Assembly (NCBI RefSeq): GCF_016808095.1
Contig: NC_068970.1
Location: 52,230,130 to 52,294,129 of the forward strand
Reading direction: 5' to 3'
DNA: 64,000 nt
DNA from: Vigna angularis
Taxonomy: Eukaryota > Streptophyta > Magnoliopsida > Fabales > Fabaceae
The notes beneath the pieces are model-generated. The model saw only the letters and a program-made list of their open reading frames with translations, was not told the origin of the DNA and made no database searches. The translations under genes were made by a program, and so were the position numbers. Every line of letters starts with the position of its first letter. Within the stretch, counting starts at the first letter, position 1. Shown piece by piece: positions 10,799 through 23,290 of this stretch.

Positions 10799-13700
10799 TC
10801 AGAGAGTGAGAACAAAAGGAGGGGCATCCCTTCTAGGCCCAGCAACAGAACGATAGACATAAACCTTTTTAGCCTGTTGATTGTCGTAGGTTTCTTCGTT
10901 TATGACTTCAACATTCAACCTAGGCTTTTCCTTGGCCAACTCTCTAACCCCATTCATTGTCACTTCACAGTCTGACATCCACAGCGACCTCATTGACTCG
11001 TACTTCCCCAAACCTGCCAGAAGAGCATCGTTGCCGAATGGGCAGTCCCTTACCTCGAGTTTCCTCAGCTTTGGACAGCCGTCGAGCACACAACGCATGC
11101 CCCAATCACTGCTTCCGGCAAATGCGACTGAAAGAGTTTCCAAGTTTTTTCCATACTTTCCTATGTACTCAAAAGTCAGGTCAGTCAGATAACCTGATAA
11201 TGCAAGCCTCTGGAGTTTCCTGCAAGTCTTAACAACAGATCCAAAGGCCTCGTCCATAGGATCTTGTGTCAAGTAATCTCGCTGGCCAGGGTGCATGATG
11301 CACAGTCGAAAATGAGTGAAGTCAGGGCAGTTTTGTACAACGGTAGCAACAGCAGCATTGGTCATTTGACGGCAAAAGTAGAGAACATAGTGAAGTCTAG
11401 GGCACCCTTGAGAGACTGCTATAAACCCTGATTCAGTAACCCCATGAGCAATGCCCTCATCAAAGGGATCTGCAGGAAAAACACGCAGTTCCTCAAGCAA
11501 CGGACAGTGTGATCCAACAGCTTCTAGCCCCTTGTCTTCAACTGTGTCCACAACCTGTCAGTTATTTAATGAGTAAAATGCGTGTCCCAATACATTTTCA
11601 TTAGCAGGCAAAGGAAATTTGAAAAATATCTGCCACCCCATGCACCATCAACTTGGAATCACCACCATGTTAAATTTTACATGCATTTTGCATAATTTGA
11701 CAAGTATCTATTATGATCTTTGTTCACATATGGTGACCATGATAAAAAAAGACAATAAAAACTCAAGCTTTTGGGCTTCTGTTCGTGAAAATTCCAATAT
11801 CAATGAAACCATGCGATGAAGAACACAATAAAAAGACATACCCATAGACGCTCAAGCTTAGGGCAGTGAACAAGGAGCTTAGCAAGATCATCACTGTTAA
11901 GAGGAGCATAACTAAAATTCAAGAAAGTTAGATTTGTGCAAGCAGAGTACAGAACTGGGAGATATTGTGCTGTAGCTACCCATAACCCCGAAAGGGTGTG
12001 AAGATTTTTACAATTTTTGAATGCACTTCCAAGCTCTGAGGACTGCTGTGCCGTCAGCTCTTGTGAAAATGAGCCAGTACCAAGCTCACCTAACTGAGGA
12101 GCATGAACAAGAAGCCTTTGCAATTGTTCCAGTGTTACACTTTTGTTAACCTTCAAAGTCTTTAATGATTTGCATCTACTGACAAGTTTCTCAAGTGCAT
12201 CAAAATTTACATCGTTGTGAAGATTGGCAAAGTTCAGTACTTCCAATGATGTGAAGCTTTCAGGAAAACAGCTCAACCAATTGCCGTTCTTATCTTCAAT
12301 ACCATTCTCTTGTATGTCAAGTTCAGTTAAATTCCTGCATTCACGTAGAATGCAGAAGATTATGTATGGTCAAAGGAAAGAGTAGGCAAAGAAAGTGATC
12401 ATAATGAAAACAATACCTATTTTCCATTACTCAGATATGGAAGTACCATGAGTTGAGATTTTGAAATACATAACAAAGATTATTAAGGTACCAAAAAGGA
12501 TATAGTTTTAATTAATGTAATCAACAATTTTCACACTTTGTATGCTCCCAGTCATAAATTAAATCCAGCCAACTTATAAATAATTGTAGTTTTCAGCAGC
12601 TGAACATACAACTTGAGGGCCGCCCTATCACTTCATAATATACGTATGTAATAGAGCAAACACAAATTCTACAGGGTATTTAGAATTGCATTATAATTTT
12701 TAAAATGAAAAGAAAATATTATTTACTCAACACTAATGAATTCCAATAAACCAATCCATGAATTAATGGGAAATTCCCATTCTTGAACATGCATTATAGA
12801 ATTTCACATAGTGAAATAGTCATATCAACTTTTCTCCAGCTAAAGAATAAATAGCATCTCAGGCATACAACTATAACCAATCTTAGAAAAGGTCTATTCT
12901 CATACTGGGCAGCACAAATCAGAAGGCCACCTTCTAGAGAAATAAAAGTCCATTGATTCCCTGTGTCTTACCTGCTTTTTTTATGGTATATATAAGGAAT
13001 ATTACCATGCTACCACTCAATTGATGCTTAAATGTTAATTTCGTCATACAAAAAAAGAAGTGGCCCTCGTAAAAAACAGTTCTGTAGTGGGATTCTGTTT
13101 CCAATCGAAACAAAATTCACAAACATCTCACTACTAATATTTCGTAACAAAGCCGCACAACATACGAAAATGCCAAACAAGAAGCCAATCATGAGGGGAA
13201 AAATGTAAAAGAACCAATTAAGTAAAGGTTAGATAAAACTTGAAGGCTAAAACTGAGAAAATAGCTTCAACAGCCTGACCTATTATTAGAATTGGTTAAA
13301 AGAGGCAATCTAAACTGGAGAATCAAATCAAATTTTTAAAACTGTTAAAAAGTAAACTCAAAAATTAACTGTATAACATCATCCAAAAGTTAAAAGCAGA
13401 GATCTCATATTTAAACAGTAACATCACCAGATGAATAGAAAGTGATAAGAGAAACACAAGCATTAACAGAAAACATGCCACTTCACCTGTGATTCGTTAC
13501 AAGAACACGATTCTCTCCAGCAAACCAATCCAACCATGTATTCAAACAAAATATTAACAAAAGAAAAATGTAAAATTAAAATCCTCAACGAATCCCAAAT
13601 TGATTGCATTTACTGGATAGGACCAAACTCACACAAGAGTTTAGAGACAAATAACTCTTACTTGCAATTAGTGGCGATTGAAGCCAACCCATCAGTGCTG

Positions 13701-14149
13701 AATCCGTCACAACTGAGAAGGGAAAGGGCCTTGAAATTGGGGAAAGAGAGAGCCAGATACTCCAAGCTCTCATCAGTAACAGTCATCCTCTTGAGCCTCA
13801 ACTCTTCAAGCCAAGGGTACTTCTCAGCAAACACCACCAGCCATGAATGAATATTAGCACCCCAATTTGCAGGAACCAAGTTGAAGTCAGAAAAACGAGG
13901 TTTCCCTTTCAGTGTGACACTTCGAATGTTAGGAAACCTGCGAGTTAGGATCTCAGGAGACACAGAATAGCAGTTACCTATGAACACACTCCTTCTTGAC
14001 CATCTCTCGGCGTTATACCACTCTTTGCAAACCAAAGAAACCGAGCTTTTGTCCTTTCGAGATTTTAACATCCCTAGAATTCTTTCCAATACCTCATCAG
14101 GAAAAGTGGAGTTTGATTTTGGATTATCCCTCTTTCTCCTACACTCCAT
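10799..14149 (-). CDS. TIR1/AFB: TIR1/AFB-family F-box auxin co-receptor (AFB6-like by inference)
   Basis: F-box and leucine-rich-repeat subunit of an SCF ubiquitin ligase. In this family auxin glues the receptor to Aux/IAA repressors in the nucleus, sending them for degradation. Three exons on the minus strand: 14149-13662, 12334-11842, 11554-10799. Splice sites are canonical (AA|GTAAGAG, TGCAG|GAAT, TGG|GTATGT, ACAG|GTTG), and the lengths 488+493+756 give 578 codons plus TGA. The ATG at 14149 is chosen; frames starting earlier use TTG. The F-box is at residues about 15-55 ([14 protein letters not shown]), followed by about 18 LRRs, with family signatures KVFIGNCY-like [18 protein letters not shown] with the auxin-binding Arg, and MRSLWMS. 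Pocket differences from TIR1: KPRFSDF has Arg where TIR1 has His78, and LALSG has Ala where TIR1 has Ser438; AFB4/5 share both. It lacks the AFB4/5 N-terminal extension and ends [14 protein letters not shown] infer the AFB6 clade; a tree is needed. Confidence 0.95.
10978..10998 (-). promoter_or_regulatory. Degenerate miR393 target site in the AFB gene
   Basis: In TIR1, AFB2 and AFB3 the codons for T-M-R-S-L-W form the miR393 target. Here the same codons (S-M-R-S-L-W, in exon 3) use AGG TCG CTG TGG. Compared with the perfect target, the 21-nt window has about six differences, including two opposite the miRNA 5' region and one G:U pair. The site is probably not cleaved. The miR393 sequence is from established knowledge; the count was by eye. 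Confidence 0.6.
11555..11841 (-). other. AFB gene intron 2
   Basis: 287 bp, GT at 11841 and AG at 11555, phase 0 between Trp (TGG) and Val (GTT). The position matches the TIR1/AFB family, between the LRWV... and ...EDKGLE segments. Confidence 0.9.
12335..13661 (-). other. AFB gene intron 1
   Basis: 1327 bp, GT at 13661 and AG at 12335, splitting a Lys codon (AA|G). AT-rich with no recognisable transposon or open frame inside. Confidence 0.9.
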
Positions 14150-14950
14150 CTTCAACTCAAGAATAGAGAGACAAAAAAAGAGCCAAATTTTCCGACACCG
14201 TGTGGATCAACAATGAGATTTTTAAGCAGCCACCTTGTCAAATTATGGTAAAGCAACCAATGAAAAAGGAAGACTCAAACAAAGTGAACTTAAGGAGCAG
14301 AAAAAGAAACGGGTACAAGGAAAAGGGTTTAGAGCAGCAAATTGTCGATGACAATAAATAATTCCCAAAAAGAAAGTGTAAAAGCAGTGAAAGAAAAGAA
14401 AGAAATTTGCTGAGTGAACTCTCCAAAGTTGAAAAAGAACCTGCTGCTATGTACCCTTCACTGTTGACTACAAAGGTACCTGCTTTCAGCCATGTTTTCT
14501 CTTTGAACACAAGAAAACAACAGAATTTAAGAGCATTCGGAACTGAAACAAAAATTTGGAGACCCAAATGAGCTTGATGGAATCTGCGATCCGTTAAGAG
14601 GTGGAAGGAGATCCAGAAGGTATATATTTATATGTATATGGGTGTACGTGAGAGGAGGAAGGAGAGAGAAAAGGTTAGGTCACTGAAAATTGGGATCTTT
14701 TTCCCTGTACAGAAACTCTCAAATCACTTCTACCTTATGATGAGTGATGAGGCCAACGACCATAGGCACTGATCACCCACGGCGTATTATAACAAAAGTA
14801 GAGGATCAGAAAAAGACGGAAGAAATAAAGTTTTCATCTTTGAAGAAGATTGGTTGCAGTTAAGAAGAGGATAGAGAAAAGGAAAAAGATAAGAGGCAAG
14901 TGATTGAGATAATTAGTGATAAAATATTGATAAAAGTAGAAAGATACTCA
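14150..14950 (-). other. AFB gene 5' leader region
   Basis: Non-coding, with long purine/pyrimidine-biased runs typical of plant 5' leaders. A donor-like AAAGCAG|GTACCT near 14478 and pyrimidine-rich stretches ending in AG just upstream of the ATG leave room for a 5'-UTR intron, which I cannot settle. The length depends on which TATA element is used: 14979-14986 gives about 800 nt, TATAAATATA near 14622 gives about 440 nt. Confidence 0.5.
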
Positions 14951-14978
14951 GGATGTTTCTACTGTTCAGTGTGGGGTT

Positions 14979-14986
14979 TATTTATA
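14979..14986 (-). promoter_or_regulatory. Candidate TATA box of the AFB gene
   Basis: Minus strand TATAAATA, about 830 bp upstream of the ATG and followed by a GC-richer CCCCACACTG stretch. An alternative TATA-like run lies near 14622-14631. Confidence 0.4.
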
Positions 14987-14999
14987 GTAATCCCTCTTT

Positions 15000-15695
15000 C
15001 GTTTTTAATGATATTTTTGAGGAATAAAAGATATAATCATGAAGATACTTTTTAGTTTTATGCATAAATTACCTAAATGTTAATATAGAATTTAAAGATG
15101 TAATAAAAAGATGGTGGTCTTAAGGTCTTGACACATTTTATTAAAAATTATTTCTAATGTCATATTTTATATATTTATTAGGTGTTAAAGCAACTTATAA
15201 GTATCTTTTTATATTATTTATTGTTTCTGACTTTTTATTTCCTTTATTATTTATTAATATAATAACTTATTTAGGAGTTTTGCTTATAAACTATTTAAAT
15301 TGATAGAAATTAGTGTAAAATAATGAAAAAGTAATATAAAAATTAAAATTAATATTTTTAATTATAAAATACTTGCTCACATGAGAAATGAATTTAAAAA
15401 TAATATTTAATCTATTCTTATATTTATAACTATATATAAAAGGAATTTTTCATTGTTTATATTTATTTTCTAATTTTACTTTTTAAATAAATATTTTCTT
15501 TTAAACTAAAATAATTAATTTATTAATTCTATTTTTTTAAGTGATCATTTTTGTAAAAATTTGAAAAATAGAGTATTAGAATTGATAAATATTTTAAAAA
15601 AACGAGATCAAATATTTTAATATTAAAATAATTCAATAATATAAATAGAATTTCATAAACACATCTCATTATCTAAAATAATCATTATCTTTCTA
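15000..15695. other. AT-rich upstream region, nothing recognised
   Basis: Low-complexity AT-rich DNA between the AFB promoter and a decayed LTR. No coding frame or repeat structure was seen. Confidence 0.6.
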
Positions 15696-15699
15696 AAAC

Positions 15700-17640
15700 T
15701 CAATTGTTTGGTTCTTTATCCTTTCTCTCTAAGATTTATGATTTTTGAGACATCTATTTGACAATGAGGAAGGACTTAGGAGATCACAACAGTGAGTTAT
15801 CCATTATCTACCGATCAATTTCCTTTTTTTCTTAATTGTTAGTTTAAACACATGCATATAGAATTCCTCGCATGTGTCATCTGATCTCTTTTACTAGATC
15901 CTTGTTTATCAGTTGTCCTAAGGACTTACTCTAATCATAATTCTATGGTTTGTAGGTGTTTTTAGAGTTTTTGAGCTGAGACAAGGATAATATGTTGTTT
16001 AAAACTATGGTAGCTTTCTCAATCAGGTAAGGAAAGCTAGTGATTTTCATTAATTTTTTAATTAATAAGTATGGTTGGTGATTGCTAGGATGTTATGTTG
16101 ATTTAGTGGTAATTGAAATAACTGTTTTAGTGTAAATTATTTTTTTATGAGTGTACTTAGTTATTTGATGCATGATATCATAAATGATTATATTTTGGAC
16201 TTGATTAATCTTGTGAATGTTGTTGTTGTGAGGTGTAATGATAGAAAATTGATGTTGTATTATGAATTAGGGAGGATGATGAGTTATTATAGGTAGTTTT
16301 TAGGCTAAAAATGAAGTTTTTATAGATGAAAAGTTGAGGTGATGGTTATTTGGGGAAAATTGTGTTTTTGGATCTATTTAAGGGTCATTTGAAACTTGTT
16401 TGAGGTTTAAATTAGTAGAAATGTGTTGTAGAACTGGTTGGTAGCTAATAAGGTGTGTTTTGTATGATTATTAGTATTTTAAGGGTTATGACTAGTGAGA
16501 TTCTAAAGTAAAAGGTCTGTGTTAAAATAGAGAATTTGAGGTTTGTTGTTGGGTCATTTCTAACTTGTTTAGGCCCCTAAATTGCTAAGTTATGTGTTAG
16601 AAGGGGTGGAGATTGAGTTTAGACCCTTGTGAGTAGTTAAGTTGGTTTAGTACACCTAGTTTCTTGTTTAATGAGCAAAGTGGTACTTCATTTCAATTAT
16701 ACACATGTTTTAGCATCAATTCTAGTGTTTAAAGAACCCATTTGGTCTGTTGGATGAGTCACATGTGCACTCTAATTAGAAAACATAGTTGTTGTCATTT
16801 GTTATGGTACTGAGTGATCTTGTGTGACACTCGGCGTTGCCAAACCTGAGAGTCCTTGAGTTACAGGATGTTGAGCGTCACTTTTGGGCGTTGAGCGCCC
16901 AAAGTCAGTGAGCTCTCTAACTTTGGGGCGCTGAGCACCACTCTTCCAATGGCATTGGCGCTGGACATTGGTTATTTGGTGTTGGGCACCCTGTTACTAA
17001 TGATGTTGTGCTTTTGTTTTCTTGGTTCATGATTGATCTTAAGTTTTTTTTCAGTACTTTATTGAATTTAGAGTAATATATATGGATTTGTATGATGAGT
17101 TTACATGACTTTATGTACATATGGATAAATGTTTTTGGAAATGAATTCTAAGGAAGAAATTCTTAATGGTAGTTTCAAGTAGTTTATGTATTATTATAGG
17201 AGCTCGGTTTTGGAGGTTATCCTGACACTCTAATGATCATTCATTCTCAATAAAGAGAGGTGAGTCATGCGGTGAAAGTAGTAAGGGTCCTAGTTTGAGG
17301 GTTTTTCTCATTTGACAAATGATATTTTAACGGACTATCTTGTGTGGTAACGTGGGGCCAGATGTTCCACCACTACAAGTGTACAACCTACCATAGCTTA
17401 ACAATTTGTGTATAGGTCTTATTTGTTTAGGAGTTTTATTTAATTTGAAATTAAAGATAATTTTTGATTTTTTTTATATTAGTTTACCTTTTTTTTGTTG
17501 TATTGTATTTTATTGTGATTGTTAGCATACAAAATTGATCTTAATGGAGAACAAGCCTGAGGTAGAGATGATCTTAACTCTTTTAAATACTTTAAACCGT
17601 GTTCCAATTTTATTAATGTGTATAGTTTATGTTACAGTTT
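15700..17640 (+). mobile_element. Degenerate gypsy (Tekay-like) LTR
   Basis: Boundaries are approximate. It shares, in order and in plus orientation, landmarks with the LTR at 4104-6657: TTTTTGAGCTGAG, GGTAAGGAAAGCTAG, a palindromic GC-rich module (GGCGTTGAGCGCC-type, 16805-16990), ATCCTGACACTC followed by CATTCTCAATAAAGAGAG, AACGGACTA, and CCTACCATAGCTTAACAAT. It is much more diverged than its relatives and its termini cannot be read. Confidence 0.55.
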
Positions 17641-18826
17641 TTTAAAATTTAACATTTTTTTTATTTAATTTTTTTTAAACTTAGCTATTTTATTACAAAA
17701 TTATATACAACAATTTTACAAAATTTATTTTAATTTTATGATTGTAATAACAATAATAATAATAATTTTATTACTTTTTAATATCATAAAAAATGTGAAG
17801 ATGCACATATCTTTTCACTTGTATTATTTTTAAGTAATTTTTATAATCTTCTTAAAATTTAACAATTTTTTTAAATTAAATAATTAAAAATTATATATAA
17901 AAAGATAAAAACTATCTATAATCAAATTGTAAAAATTATTTATAATTTTTATAATCATAATTTCATTATATTTTATTATTATAAAAAAGTAAATATACAC
18001 GGGTGTACGTGTTTTTTCGGTGGTACTTATTAAAGTGTGCTGAAGACACATTTGAAAAACTGAATAAAAAGTACATATATCATTAAAATTTTAGAGTGAT
18101 ATACGAAAATACTATTTATATTTAAATTGAGAAATAAACAGAGTTAATGGGAAAGGGTAACTAACATTTAGTGTCATCATTGTACAAATATTAAAAGTTG
18201 TCAGTTCGTTAAACAGAAACTCCATAACTAATATCATTTTTTTGTGTGAGCAATTCTAATACTTGAATTCTGACAAATAATTACAAAACTAAGTTTTGCC
18301 CTATTCATTTATGGGTATATGTCTAAAACTATAGCTTTTTAAGTTGCTAGTTGATAAGCTCACCATTTATAACTTTTTAAGTTAATAAATGAATTTATTA
18401 AATTATACATAAAAATATAATTATATGTGTTTTATTGTTAAATAAAATTTTTCTCTTTCAAAAAATTTGAAATGATTAAATTTGTACTGAATCTTTTAAT
18501 ATTTCTATTTATTTTATAAAAGTTATATAGATTTTTTTATTTGATCAAGTTATTTTATTTAATTCAGTTTATCTGACTTTTTTATTTTAAAAATTTGTTA
18601 TTTTATTTCTCCATTTAAACTACTATTACATGTTATCTCTAATGAAAATATGTTAAATATAATAAAAATACATGTTATCTCTAAATATATTAATCATAAA
18701 AAATAGAATAACTTTTGAAGTTACCCTATTTTAAAAACTGAAATATTAATTATTTAAATTTATATATTTTTTTCATTTGAACTACATAAAAAACTAAAAT
18801 AATTGCTCAGTTTATACTATGATATT
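17641..18826. other. AT-rich intergenic DNA, no features seen
   Basis: Dominated by A/T runs and short (ATT)n and (AAT)n tracts. No coding potential on either strand. Confidence 0.6.
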
Positions 18827-18831
18827 ATACT

Positions 18832-21288
18832 TGTAACATTTCAAATTATATAAATATTATATAATATAGTAGTCCACATTTTAATATAATAGAACAGTTA
18901 AAAAAAGACTTGCAAATAAAGTCTCAAGGTTACAGTCATTCCAAAATGGCTATAATTTAAAACTTTACACACAAGAGTATTTCAAAATACAAGAATGTCT
19001 ATGAATACTATCTAGGCTAAGCAGCGGCGTCATCTTCCTCCAAGGTCTGCTCTAGAGGCACTTCACCTACCTCTGCTCACATTCAAATGATGATCATTGC
19101 AAAAAGGACACACCACACACAAGCAGACACAAAACAAGCAGAATGGTGAGCTAGATATACAAAAATCATGTTATAACAGTCACACACAACATGCAATTTA
19201 ATTCACATATACATAGTCACTTAATACAACTTGTTACACTTTTAAACTTGACTCGTCCGGACTTAGAATGATTGTCGAGCTATGGTGGGTTGTGCACTCG
19301 TGGTGGCTTCTACTGCTTTGCAAAGCCATTGTCAATGGGTTTCACCCTACCACACTCACGATGTTAGTCCGTTATCACTCACCTTGGGCCATACTGGAAG
19401 CACCCAAGACTAGGACCTCCTACTACTCCTCACGACATGGATCAATCTTCTCTACTTGAGAATGAAAGACCATTGGAGTTTCAGGATAACCCCCAAGATT
19501 GAGCTCTTGCATTCATTATAAACATACTAAGGGCACCACCATGGATCCCCTCCTTGAGGATCATGGAATTACGTCCCATAACATAGGGCACCACCATGTA
19601 ACCTCCCTTTGAGATCCATGGAATTACGTCCATGAACCATACTGTCACTTTGAAACTTAACTCAAGACATGAACAACCAAATACCATAATATTATCACAT
19701 TGAATCCAAACATATAACCTCATTGATCATACACTATCATAGATACTTCTACACCATTCTAATAATCAAAACATAGTTCAAGGTTATCATAAAACAGGAA
19801 TAAAAAGAATAAAAACAGGTTCTGGGCAAGTCGCTCAGCGCACCAAGCTTGTGCGCTAAGCTAAAGTCCATTCGCTCAGCGCACCAAGTCTGTGCGCTTA
19901 GCTAAACTGAAAATTCTGCTACACATTATGAGACCCTAAACCCTCGCATAGCGCCCCAAATTCGCTATTCAAATTAAACTAGCATTTTCCCAAGCAACCA
20001 CCTTTTGCACAACGCCCAGATTCGCTATGCGAATCACCAAACATAAAGCAGCACCCTCTAGTCATTCGCATAGCGCACCAGCTCTCACAACGAATGACTC
20101 AAACAGAGAGCATCCTCTGCAGGGACTCGCTATGCGAGACAATTCGCATAGCGACTCTGCATCATCTGCAAAACGCGAATTCTACAGAATTATGCACTCA
20201 CACAAACCCTTACCATTTCTAGGCCTTTTCTAAAATTTCTAACACCTCTAATTCATGTCTTACACCTAATTAAACTTGTTTAGATGATTATAAACGTTCC
20301 TACTACAATTCTAAAGTGATTTAGACTCAATTTTTATTCTAGAACACCAAAATCAACAACTTAGTAACCCAGATTCAATTTTACCACTTGTAACTCGTTT
20401 TAGACCAGTTTGATGTTCCTAACAAGTCAAAATTGACCTATTTGAGCTACCCAAACAGCCCAATTACACTCAAGACCTCCAATGCTCAAAATCATTACCT
20501 CACTTCCTCTCAAAGTGGCCTAAAACCCTAATAGTTCACTCAACACAGTGTATATTCCCTCACCTTCCATCTTAACCCTCATTTAACAAAACCCATACCT
20601 CAAACATATTAGATTTCAAATATCACTTCAGCACAACCAAATCCACAGTCACAATTTCCAGCATGCAGTTCAATTCATACAGAAAATCTCTTTAAAACAT
20701 AAGTTCAACCCAAACAACATGTTCACACAAAGTTCAGCATATCTACACATTTCATAAAAAATAAATTTTAAGAAAGACCTAGCTCCCCTTACCTTGGAGT
20801 TGAACAACCCAGCTCACCACACCGCTTCCATAGTACCCTACTCGGTGAAGAACCTAAAGAGTTCCCTACAACCACCAGAACGGTGATGAAAACAGCTCAT
20901 AGAGCTAAGATTGAGTAGAAAAGGAAAAAAGAGAAAGCACAAGGCATATGCAACCAGCAATAATGCATGTCCCAGTTTAAGAACAATGGAGAACTGCATG
21001 TAAGGACTTACCAGCCTAGGACCTGAAATGAATCGGTCAGTTGTGAAGCCCTCTACGTTGCGGATGTTTGGGCACCACCTGATCGGAGATCTAATGGCTC
21101 GATGAAGAGAAATGGAAGAGAGAAGGCAGAGAACTTTGAAGATCTGAGTTTTAGAGAGAGATAAAAGGATTGAGCTAATGAACCAGAGTGTTCTGAAAGT
21201 TATTTATACTGGTGATTAAAGAAAAATCTGGTTTCATTAACATAATACACCTATCGGCTTTCTAATTTCTAATTTTCAGGTTCTCACA
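18832..21288 (-). mobile_element. Gypsy (Tekay) 3' LTR of a truncated element
   Basis: On the minus strand it begins TGTGAGAACCTGAAAATT (from 21288) and ends AAATGTTACA (18832). Directly outside its 5' edge lie a purine-rich GTGGGAAAA tract and the pol C-terminus (21289-21475). It is thus the 3' LTR of a minus-strand element whose remainder is gone, not a solo LTR, and no TSD matches. Its middle (19820-20170) carries palindromes of the CGCTATGCG and TTCGCATAGCG type. It is the same subfamily as 4104-6657 and 60652-61302. Confidence 0.82.
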
Positions 21289-21475
21289 TTTTCCCACACA
21301 TAAAAAGATTTCGACCTCAAAAATTAGACTTACCAGAGAACAGGTGAGGATAAGACTCTCTCATCTCTCCCTCTAACTCCCAAGTAGAGTCACCAATCCT
21401 ACTATCCCAGACAACTTTGACTAGACTGATGATTCTTTTTTGCCTCTATGCTAAAATGCTCTAGTGTTCAATAAT
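21289..21475 (-). pseudogene. Tekay gag-pol C-terminal remnant plus polypurine tract
   Basis: Reading minus from about 21475 gives a frame ending in VVWDSRIGDSTWELEGEM and then YPHLFSGKSNF-stop. It matches the C-terminal chromodomain-like end of the intact element at 52539-57116 ([29 protein letters not shown]). At least two in-frame TAG stops lie just upstream. About 42-55 codons survive. It shows that the adjoining LTR is a 3' LTR and that the two elements share a lineage. Confidence 0.85.
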
Positions 21476-21835
21476 GTAGATTGGTTAGCCATTATTCTCA
21501 AAACAAATTTGAACCCCAAGACCTCAGCTTTTAAGAATTCTCTCCTTCGGCTAACCAACCATGTTGTGTTAGCCACACTGCCAACCCACCTATCCTTCGC
21601 CACTTCTTGTAAAACTATTCTAAAACCTCTACTTTTAAATCTTTATCAACACTCGGCTAAACTTTAATAAACTATTAAAAAAATCAAACAAGCCAAACAT
21701 CATTAAATAAACATGAAAACAATGGGTTATTTCTATTTCTTTGATAAATTAATATATTGTAAGAAAAAAATTAATGATATTTATATATAGAATTTAGTTA
21801 AAATGTATTCATTGTTTAAAAATTTACATTTTTGG

Positions 21836-21895
<60 letters not shown>

Positions 21896-22010
21896 TAATT
21901 ATAAAAGACAGTTTTCTACTTTTACTATAATTTGAGAAGTTATTTTATTTTTTTTTTAACTTTTTATATATTTTATATTAACACGTACATGTTATCTTAT
22001 CGAGGTATTG
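21476..22010. other. Gene-free spacer with (AT)n tract at 21839-21891
   Basis: AT-rich, no gene. The last 100 bp (21910-22019) resemble 26365-26455 on the far side of the MULE, pointing to a local duplication that predates the insertion. Confidence 0.6.
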
Positions 22011-22019
22011 AAAACTAAA

Positions 22020-22058
22020 GAGCGATGCTCCATGCACCTCATCTCTTTCATCATGTAC
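22020..22058 (+). repeat. MULE left terminal inverted repeat
   Basis: Pairs with 26303-26341. In the first 22 bp, 18 match the complement of the other end. Confidence 0.8.
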
Positions 22059-22439
22059 TATCAATTTTACATATTTTTCTTTCATTTATTAAAGTCAAAA
22101 CACAATTAATGATTACTTAATGATATCCAAACCACCAACAATTTTCCTAACTATCAACAATCCAAATATTTTTCTGATTGTATAAACCTAACATGCACCC
22201 CCTTCGTGGTTCCCATTCTTTCACTCACAGTAGTATTTTGTTAAGTTCACTTTTACTAGCATTTTGTTCACTTTACTGGTTGTTGTTTTGAGTTGAGAGG
22301 TTATACATAGGTGATTCTTATCCGTGGTGGTGGTGATCCATGGTGGTGGTGATCGTTGGTGGTGATGTTGTGGACATTGGAGGAGAGGAAGAAGGTCGTC
22401 ACAGAGAGCTCGTATATGTTAGTTGAAGATTTCAATTAA

Positions 22440-22590
22440 ACACACTTAACCATACTTGGAGCTGCGATTTAGATTGTCATCATTCAAACGCCGGTTATAC
22501 ACAGCCACACTTCGATTTTCGGCTGCCCCCAACCGCACTTCGAACTGCGGTTTTGAGGGGTTGCACTTCCAAGTGCATTTGCACTGTGCA
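22440..22590. repeat. MULE left subterminal palindrome cluster
   Basis: Repeated CGCACTTCGAACTGCGG-like and CACTTCCAAGTGCATTTG phrases, matching motifs in the right subterminal region (25540-25770). Arrays of this kind are expected binding sites for a transposase. Confidence 0.6.
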
Positions 22591-22598
22591 GACTAATT

Positions 22599-23290
22599 TT
22601 GTTTGAATATTTTGTATTTTATGTATTATGTTGTATGATTTTTGATTTAATATGTGTTATTTATGGATTATGCTTTGTTAGATGTATTAGTTATGAGTCA
22701 GGTTGGGTAGTTTTAGTTATGAATGACCTCCATTTCTGGAAGTGTTACTTCAAGGTTGGGGAAAACATCTTGGGTAGAAGTTTTGATCTTAAAGTCGATT
22801 TTCAACTTTTATCTGGATATGAGAAAAATTGTGTGTCTGCTTTCATGTTGCAAGTATTTTTAGAATATCCTCCATTTGGTAGATCTTTGTGCTTAGTGAC
22901 GAGAGAATTCAAAGATGCTATAATCTGGGATGCTTGCAAAGCCACTTGTCTGACAACCTGCATGAGTGTGCATAACAAGATATAATTTATGTCGTCATTG
23001 TTTGTCAATTACGTAAAATCAACTACTTTTTTGTGTAAGCTTGAGTTGGGTAGGTTATGAAGTTCCCAATAGTGAAAATGTTACTGGTCATTCTTCATAC
23101 GTTGTGTCCTAGATAGGTTCCTTAATTCTTCTCCACGCATGTCTCACCATTCTTTTGCCTTTTCCATCATCCCAATGTCCTTCTCTAATTATCTTTATCT
23201 TGCCCGTTAGAAGAAGCTAAAAGTATGGTCCTTTTCTAATTCTTTTTTATTTCTGTATTACACTTATTTGTTATTTATTTTTGAACTGCT
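22599..23290. other. MULE interior, unrecognised sequence
   Basis: A 128-codon plus-strand frame (22599-22985) exists, but its composition (Cys/Phe-rich start, no motif) does not look like a conserved domain. No function is assigned. Confidence 0.4.

Noticed and set aside
14150..14155. Two extra N-terminal codons for the AFB protein
   Set aside because: They depend on a TTG start; the ATG at 14149 is the natural choice.
18832..21288. Reading this LTR as a solo LTR
   Set aside because: The pol C-terminus and purine tract adjoin it and there is no matching TSD, so it is the 3' LTR of a truncated element.
22599..22985. 128-codon frame inside the MULE
   Set aside because: No domain, odd composition, and no support from flanking structure; left as unrecognised sequence.
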